Assembly (NCBI GenBank): GCA_022842305.1
Contig: JALHPY010000002.1
Coordinates: 80,573-144,572, forward strand
Reading direction: 5' to 3'
Origin: Rubrivivax sp.
GTDB lineage: Bacteria > Pseudomonadota > Gammaproteobacteria > Burkholderiales > Burkholderiaceae_C
Length of the DNA stretch: 64,000 bases
Below are positions 60,035-64,000 of this stretch, one piece after another. Position 1 is the stretch's first letter. Each line of letters opens with the position of its first letter. The notes below the pieces were generated by a model. It saw only the letters and a list, made by a program, of their open reading frames with translations. It ran no database searches and was not told the origin of the DNA. Made by a program: the position numbers and the translations under genes.

Positions 60035-60588
60035 GAAGCCACCCCTGCCAACAGCGCGGCCACGCAGGCATGGCCTTCGGTACACGCGGCGATGTTCTCG
60101 TCGTGCAGCTTGGGCGCCTGCTCGACCAGTGTTCGCGCCAAGACTTCCAGCGAAGGCGCCTGCAGCGCGCAGGCCAGGCCCCCCAGCAGCGCCGAGTTGA
60201 CGATGCGCCCCAGCCCGTGGCGGCGCGCGATGCCCAGGCCGTCGACGGGGATCACGCGGTAGCCGGGTAGCACCTGCGCGAAGTGCGCCGGGTCGTGCGC
60301 CGAGTTGACGACGATCAGCGTGCCGGCGTGCGCGCTGGCCAGCAGCCGGCCTTCCAGCAGGCTGGCGTCGAAGCACAGGATGGCGTCGGCACGCTCGATG
60401 TCGCAGCGCAGGCGCACGGGCTTGTCGTCCACGCGCAGGTAGCTGCTGACCGGCGTGCCGCGGCGCGCGCCGCCGTAGCTGGCAAAGCACTGCACCTGCC
60501 GGCCCTGGACGAAGAAGGCCATGGCCAGCAGGTTGCCGGCGGTCTGCGCGCCCTGGCCACCCCGGCCCTGGATGATGATCTGCTGCAA
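60031..60588 (-). CDS. padE: phenylglyoxylate dehydrogenase, gamma subunit
   Basis: A 185-residue gamma subunit of the 2-oxoacid oxidoreductase family: IIIQGRGGQGAQTAGNLLAMAFF, then FASYGGARRGTPVSSYLRVDD, and VVNSAHDPAHF with a later LGRIVNSALLGGLACAL. It binds CoA in related enzymes. The start is taken as TTG 60588, because GAGGAG lies 8 bases upstream; an ATG at 60609 in the same frame has no ribosome site but would add seven residues. It is the first gene of the operon, 134 bases from the divergent LysR-type gene. Confidence 0.82.
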   Translation of the reverse strand: MQQIIIQGRGGQGAQTAGNLLAMAFFVQGRQVQCFASYGGARRGTPVSSYLRVDDKPVRLRCDIERADAILCFDASLLEGRLLASAHAGTLIVVNSAHDPAHFAQVLPGYRVIPVDGLGIARRHGLGRIVNSALLGGLACALQAPSLEVLARTLVEQAPKLHDENIAACTEGHACVAALLAGVAS

Positions 60589-60671
60589 GGTTTGTCTCCT
60601 CGAGGCCATGGCCGGCCCGGGTGCGGCACGCTCCGGGCATGCTCTGGGTGCGCAATCTAGCGGCCGTCCTT

Positions 60672-60699
60672 GCATTCGTCCAATTGATGAGCAGAATGC
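60672..60699. promoter_or_regulatory. inverted repeat in padE/lysR intergenic region, candidate LysR site
   Basis: GCATTC (60672-60677) and GAATGC (60694-60699) are perfect inverted copies 16 bases apart, with a CAATTG between them. The location 24 bases before the LysR-type gene and about 85 before padE, transcribed divergently, is the normal position for a LysR-type binding site. No operator of the GGTACC type is seen in this gap. Confidence 0.4.
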
Positions 60700-60722
60700 G
60701 GCCCATTGACCAAGCGCATGCG

Positions 60723-61643
60723 ATGAACTTCCGCCAGCTCGACCTGAACCTGCTGCGCGTGCTGTGCGCCGTGCACCGCACCGGCTCGGTGACCGAGGCC
60801 GGCCGGCAACTGGCGCTGTCGCAACCCGCGGCCAGCAACGCGCTGGCGCGGCTGCGGCGCAGCTTCGACGACGCGCTGTTCGTGCGCTCGCCCAGCGGGC
60901 TGCACCCCACGCGGCTGGCCGAGCGCATCGTGCCCGTGGTGGCCAGCCACCTGCGCGAGCTGGAAGCGGCGCTGTCGGCCGACGAGCGCTTCGACCCGGC
61001 CAGCGCGCGCGTGCACTGGCGGCTGTCGCTGTCGGACCTGGGCGAGATGATGTTCCTGCCGCCGCTGGCGCGCGCGCTGCTGGACGCGTCACCGGCCAGC
61101 CAGCTGAGCAACGTGCCGGTGGCCGCCGCGCAGGTGAGCGCCGCGCTCGAGGCGCGCGACATCGACCTGGCCATCGGCATCCTGCTGCCCGAACACAGCG
61201 GCATCGCCAGCGAATCGCTGTTCCACGAGCACTTCGTGGCCATCACCGCGCCGCAGTGGCGCCCGGCCGTGGGCCGCGCCGGCAAGGCGCTGAGCGCCGA
61301 GCAACTGGCCGGCGCGCGTCTGGCGCTGGCCGCGCCCACCGCCACCTTCCACGGCAGCATCGACCAGATGCTGGCCCGCCTGCGCCTGAGCGACCGCGCC
61401 GTGGTGCGTGTGCGCCACTACGGCGCCCTGCCCGAGCTGGTGACCTGCACCGAGCTGATGGCCATCGTGCCGCAGATGTACGCCGACGCGCTGCTGCCGC
61501 GCTACGACCTGCGCGTGTGGGCCCTGCCCGGCCCCGACACGCGCTACAACGTGCGCATGATGTGGCACCAGAGTGCCACCCACGAAGGCGCCCACACCTG
61601 GCTGCGCGACCATGTGCGCCGCATCTTTGCCCGCCCCGCCTGA
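60723..61643 (+). CDS. LysR family transcriptional regulator
   Basis: A 306-residue LysR-type regulator. The N-terminal winged helix reads LDLNLLRVLCAVHRTGSVTEAGRQLALSQPAASNALARLR (in part), followed by the linker and a substrate-binding domain (about 92-300) with LSLSDLGEMMFLPPL, a NodD/NahR/PcpR-like pattern. The R-x-SLSDLGE segment resembles regulators of aromatic catabolism. It is divergent from the padE operon and probably activates it in response to an aromatic ligand; this is inferred from placement. The ATG at 60723 lacks a strong ribosome site. Confidence 0.88.
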   Translation: MNFRQLDLNLLRVLCAVHRTGSVTEAGRQLALSQPAASNALARLRRSFDDALFVRSPSGLHPTRLAERIVPVVASHLRELEAALSADERFDPASARVHWRLSLSDLGEMMFLPPLARALLDASPASQLSNVPVAAAQVSAALEARDIDLAIGILLPEHSGIASESLFHEHFVAITAPQWRPAVGRAGKALSAEQLAGARLALAAPTATFHGSIDQMLARLRLSDRAVVRVRHYGALPELVTCTELMAIVPQMYADALLPRYDLRVWALPGPDTRYNVRMMWHQSATHEGAHTWLRDHVRRIFARPA

Positions 61644-61658
61644 GCACCATCCCACCCC

Positions 61659-62369
61659 ATGTGCACGCGCTACATCTCCCCCGAAGCCGGCGACATCGAA
61701 CGGCAGTGGCAGGTGGGTGGCCGCAGCCCGCTGCGCTGGGTACGCGAGGTCTTCCCCGGCTACCAGGGCGTGTTCATCCGCGCGGCGCGTGACAGTGCCG
61801 AGTTCCAGCGCGAGCTGGTGGCCGGCCAATGGGCGCTGATCCCCTGGTTTGCCAAGGCACGCAAGCTGCCCTACCCCACCTGCAACGCGCGCAGCGAAGA
61901 GCTGGCGGCCAAGGCCAGCTACAAGCAGCCCTGGGCGCGCGGACAGCGCTGCATCATCCCGGCCCAGGCCTTCTTCGAACCCTGCTGGGAGACCGGCCGC
62001 CACGTGCCCTGGCGCTTCACCCGCGCCGACGCCACGCCCTGGGGCCTGGCGGGGCTGTGGAACACCTGGGCCGACCCGCAGACCGGCGAGCTGGTCGAGA
62101 GCTACACCATGCTCACGCTCAACGCCGACGCACACCCGCTGATGCGCCGCATGCACCGGCCCGACCCCAAGCGCCCGCCCGAACTGCAGGACAAGCGCAG
62201 CGTCGTGCCCATCGCGCCCGAAGACGTGGACACCTGGCTGGCCGGCCCGCCGTCGCAGGCCGCGGCGCTGGTGCGGCTGGCGCCAGTGGAGCTGTTCGTG
62301 GCGGAACCGATGCCGGGCACCAACGGCAAGCTCACGCCGCCCGCGGCGCCACCACAAAGCGGCAAATGA
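61659..62369 (+). CDS. SRAP (YedK/HMCES) family protein
   Basis: A 236-residue SOS response-associated peptidase-fold protein. Catalytic Cys2 follows the start Met (MCTRYI); other family residues are in the Asn-Ala-Arg-Ser-Glu block CNARSEELA, in the RCIIPAQAFFEPCWE block with the active Glu, and in TLNADAHPLMRRMHRP with the active His. YedK/HMCES form a thiazolidine crosslink with abasic sites in single-stranded DNA. This is a housekeeping-type gene unrelated to the aromatic island. Its last 38 bases overlap the convergent FAD oxidoreductase gene. Confidence 0.9.
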   Translation: MCTRYISPEAGDIERQWQVGGRSPLRWVREVFPGYQGVFIRAARDSAEFQRELVAGQWALIPWFAKARKLPYPTCNARSEELAAKASYKQPWARGQRCIIPAQAFFEPCWETGRHVPWRFTRADATPWGLAGLWNTWADPQTGELVESYTMLTLNADAHPLMRRMHRPDPKRPPELQDKRSVVPIAPEDVDTWLAGPPSQAAALVRLAPVELFVAEPMPGTNGKLTPPAAPPQSGK

Positions 62370-63450
62370 AGCCGCGGTCGATGTGGTCCTTCCAGCGCCA
62401 GACCCAGCGCCCCTGCGCCCCCAGCCCGCCGCGCGACGCGATCGCGCGGCCGTCACCCGTGGCCAGCAGCACCAGGAAGTGGCTCTGCGGCCGGTGCGCC
62501 AGCGCCTGCCCCTGGCCCAGCGCGGCGCGCAGGTTGTGCAGCAGCACCGGCCCCATGCGGACCGCGTGCACGCCGGCCTTGGGCAGCGACGGCGTCCATT
62601 CGGCGCAGTCGCCCACGGCGTAGACCTGCGGGTGCGAGACCGAGCGCAGCTGCGCGTCGATGCAGACGAAGCCGCGCGCGCTGACGGCCAGCGGGCCGCG
62701 GCGCGCCGGGTCCAGTTGCCAGTCGTGGGCCTGGGCGCCGGTGGCCCACAGCAGCAGGTCGCTGTCGCGCGCGAGGGCGGCGCCGTCTTCGACGCCCAGG
62801 TGCAGCGCCACGCCAGCCTGCATCAAGGCCCGGGCCGCGGCGTGCTGCGCGAAGGGCGCCAGGCCGGGCAGCAGTTGCGCATCGCGGCTGTACAGCCGGC
62901 CCTGCACCGGGCAATCGGGCCGCAGCGTGCGCAGCCGCGCCAGCACGGCCAGCAGCGATTCGAAGCCTGCGGCGCCGCCGCCCACGGCGCTGACGGTGAA
63001 CGGCCGCCCAGCCGGAGCCGTGGCCCAGCGCTGCAGCAGCGCCTCATAACCCTGGCGCAGGGCGGACAGCGGGCGCAGCGCCAGCAGCGCCGGCCCGGAC
63101 TTGGCCACCTCGGCCGGCGGGCGCAGCGTCGAGCCCAGGTTCAGCGACAGCAGGTCGTAGTCCAGCCATTCGCCCGTGACCAGCCGCACGCGGCGGGCGG
63201 GGGCGTCCAGCGCGTCCATCTCACCCGGCAGCCAGCGTGCACCCGCGGCCGCGCACAGCGCGGCAAAGTCGACGGCGATGTCCTCAAAGCGGTAGCGGCC
63301 CGCCAACCAGCCCGGCACCATGCCGCTGTAGGGCGCCAGGGCCTGGGGCGAGACCAGCACCAGTTCCACCCCCGGCAGCGGCGCGCGCATCCAGTCCAGC
63401 AGCACCTGCGCGTGGGCGTGGCCGGCGCCGGCCAGCAGCAGGCGCCTCAC
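62332..63450 (-). CDS. FAD-dependent pyridine nucleotide-disulfide oxidoreductase
   Basis: A 372-residue flavoprotein of the NDH-2-like/SelD-associated group. FAD motif LLLAGAGHAHAQVLLDW (G-x-G-H-x-H instead of G-x-G-x2-G), then LVSPQALAPYSGMVPGWLAGRY, second dinucleotide region VSAVGGGAAGFESLLAVL, and VYAVGDCAEWTPSLPKAGVHAVRMGPVLLHNL (in part). The GAGHAHxxxL and YSGM-PG motifs match the N-terminal oxidoreductase domains found attached to selenophosphate synthases. It stands alone here, overlapping the glycosyltransferase gene by 4 bases. Electron acceptor unknown. Confidence 0.8.
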   Translation of the reverse strand: MRRLLLAGAGHAHAQVLLDWMRAPLPGVELVLVSPQALAPYSGMVPGWLAGRYRFEDIAVDFAALCAAAGARWLPGEMDALDAPARRVRLVTGEWLDYDLLSLNLGSTLRPPAEVAKSGPALLALRPLSALRQGYEALLQRWATAPAGRPFTVSAVGGGAAGFESLLAVLARLRTLRPDCPVQGRLYSRDAQLLPGLAPFAQHAAARALMQAGVALHLGVEDGAALARDSDLLLWATGAQAHDWQLDPARRGPLAVSARGFVCIDAQLRSVSHPQVYAVGDCAEWTPSLPKAGVHAVRMGPVLLHNLRAALGQGQALAHRPQSHFLVLLATGDGRAIASRGGLGAQGRWVWRWKDHIDRGFICRFVVAPRAA

Positions 63451-64000
63451 GCCGGCTCCGGCCAGCCGGGCAGGCGCAGGCCGGCCAGATCTTCCGGCTC
63501 GTCGATGTCGGCCACGGCCGGCATTTCCACCCAGCGCAGGCCGGCGGCGCGGGCGCGCTCACGCGTGTCGGCCATGACCTGCGGCGTGCTCCAGCGCATG
63601 CCCTCGAACAGCGTGGGCGCGGGCCGGCTCAGGCCCACCAGCGCGTAGCCGCCGTCCAGCGCCGGCACGAACACGGCGTCGTGGCCGCGCAGCGCTTCCT
63701 CCGCGGCGCGCAGCATCGGCGCGTCCAGGTCGGGCGCGTCGGTGCCCATCAGCAAGGCGCGGGTTTGGGTCTGCAAGGCCCGCAGCAGTGCGCGCTGCAT
63801 GCGCGCGCCCAGGTCGCCCTCGCCCTGCACACTGAGCGTGAGACCGTGGCGCTGCGCCAGGCGCTGAAAGGCGGCGTGGCTGGCATCGGGCGTGGTGCAC
63901 AGCTCCACGCGCGCCAGGCCGGCGGCGGCGGCCGCGGCCACGGCATGCTCCAGCAGGCGCTCGGCCAGCGCGGCAGCGCCGGCCGCGCCCAGCGCCGGGA
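63447..64000 (-). CDS. TIGR04282-type glycosyltransferase, N-terminus beyond window
   Basis: The frame continues from the right edge to 63447, at least 184 codons. The visible part begins with PALGAAGAAALAERLLEHA, as in the region following the RLIPALG motif of TIGR04282 (CofC/nucleotidyltransferase-like) proteins. The family core is present: LGARMQRALLRAL, ALLMGTDAPDLDAPML, HDAVFVPALDGGYALVGLSRPAPTLFEGMRWST and VADIDEPEDLAGL. A GTG at 63941 could be read as a start, but the family alignment runs upstream of it, so the gene is partial. These genes occur in arsenosugar and other small-molecule contexts; the specific role here is unknown. Confidence 0.8.
   Translation of the reverse strand, partial: PALGAAGAAALAERLLEHAVAAAAAAGLARVELCTTPDASHAAFQRLAQRHGLTLSVQGEGDLGARMQRALLRALQTQTRALLMGTDAPDLDAPMLRAAEEALRGHDAVFVPALDGGYALVGLSRPAPTLFEGMRWSTPQVMADTRERARAAGLRWVEMPAVADIDEPEDLAGLRLPGWPEPA

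Noticed and set aside
1-64000. CRISPR arrays, tRNA or rRNA genes, insertion sequences
   Set aside because: Reading both strands I saw no regularly spaced direct repeats, no cloverleaf or rRNA-like stretches, and no transposase frames or flanking terminal repeats.

Overview
The window is GC-rich, densely coded DNA from a betaproteobacterium. Codon use and gene families point to Burkholderiales or Rhodocyclales, but the genus cannot be fixed from the sequence. It reads as a catabolic island for anaerobic degradation of aromatic acids through benzoyl-CoA, probably in a denitrifier or facultative anaerobe. Nearly every gene fits that role; a few ordinary genes sit at both ends.

Layout. 1-1148: partial hypothetical gene and a HicAB toxin-antitoxin remnant. 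1235-3468 (minus): glutaryl-CoA dehydrogenase, an Rrf2 regulator and a GNAT acetyltransferase. 3681-15978 (plus): a branched-chain-amino-acid-type ABC importer (5 genes), a hot-dog thioesterase, padB-fdhD-padC-padD (phenylacetyl-CoA:acceptor oxidoreductase), phenylacetate-CoA ligase and badI. 16081-17752: nuclease-fold membrane protein, a DUF885 relic, RidA and a ferritin-like protein. 17749-20393 (minus): korB and korA. 20608-29362 (plus): had-oah-dch-bcrC-bcrB-bcrA-bcrD-fdx and a hexapeptide-repeat protein. 29375-32626 (minus): bioA-bioD-bioF. 32844-39119 (minus): a second ABC importer and benzoate-CoA ligase. 39170-42398 (minus): tandem GNAT, hemerythrin-like protein, polytopic membrane protein and DUF2249. 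42388-49513 (minus): TRAP transporter, acyl-CoA dehydrogenase, two enoyl-CoA hydratases, a BadH-like dehydrogenase and a ferritin-like protein. 49517-55568 (minus): a rubrerythrin/CoA-ligase fusion and hcrC-hcrA-hcrB (4-hydroxybenzoyl-CoA reductase). 55811-56269: a second Rrf2 regulator. 56281-60588 (minus): phenylglyoxylate dehydrogenase padE-padH/F-padG-padI. 60723-64000: LysR regulator, SRAP protein, FAD oxidoreductase and a partial glycosyltransferase.

How it works together. Phenylacetate is activated (PadJ) and alpha-oxidised (PadBCD) to phenylglyoxylate, which PadEFGHI decarboxylates to benzoyl-CoA. 4-Hydroxybenzoate enters through a CoA ligase and HcrABC. Benzoate enters through its own CoA ligase. 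ATP-dependent BcrABCD, fed with electrons by ferredoxin and KorAB, dearomatises the ring. Dch, Had and Oah hydrate, oxidise and open it, and glutaryl-CoA dehydrogenase serves lower beta-oxidation. A second, Rhodopseudomonas-like set (BadI, BadH-like, hydratases, acyl-CoA dehydrogenase) suggests a parallel alicyclic route.

The most notable structure outside the genes is a palindrome close to ATTGYGGTACCRCAAT. It occurs at the three divergent control regions of the island and, in a weaker form, before the hemerythrin gene. Two cysteine-free Rrf2 proteins of the BadM type are the natural candidates to bind it. The most unusual protein is a reverse-rubrerythrin fused to an aryl-CoA ligase (49517-51676).
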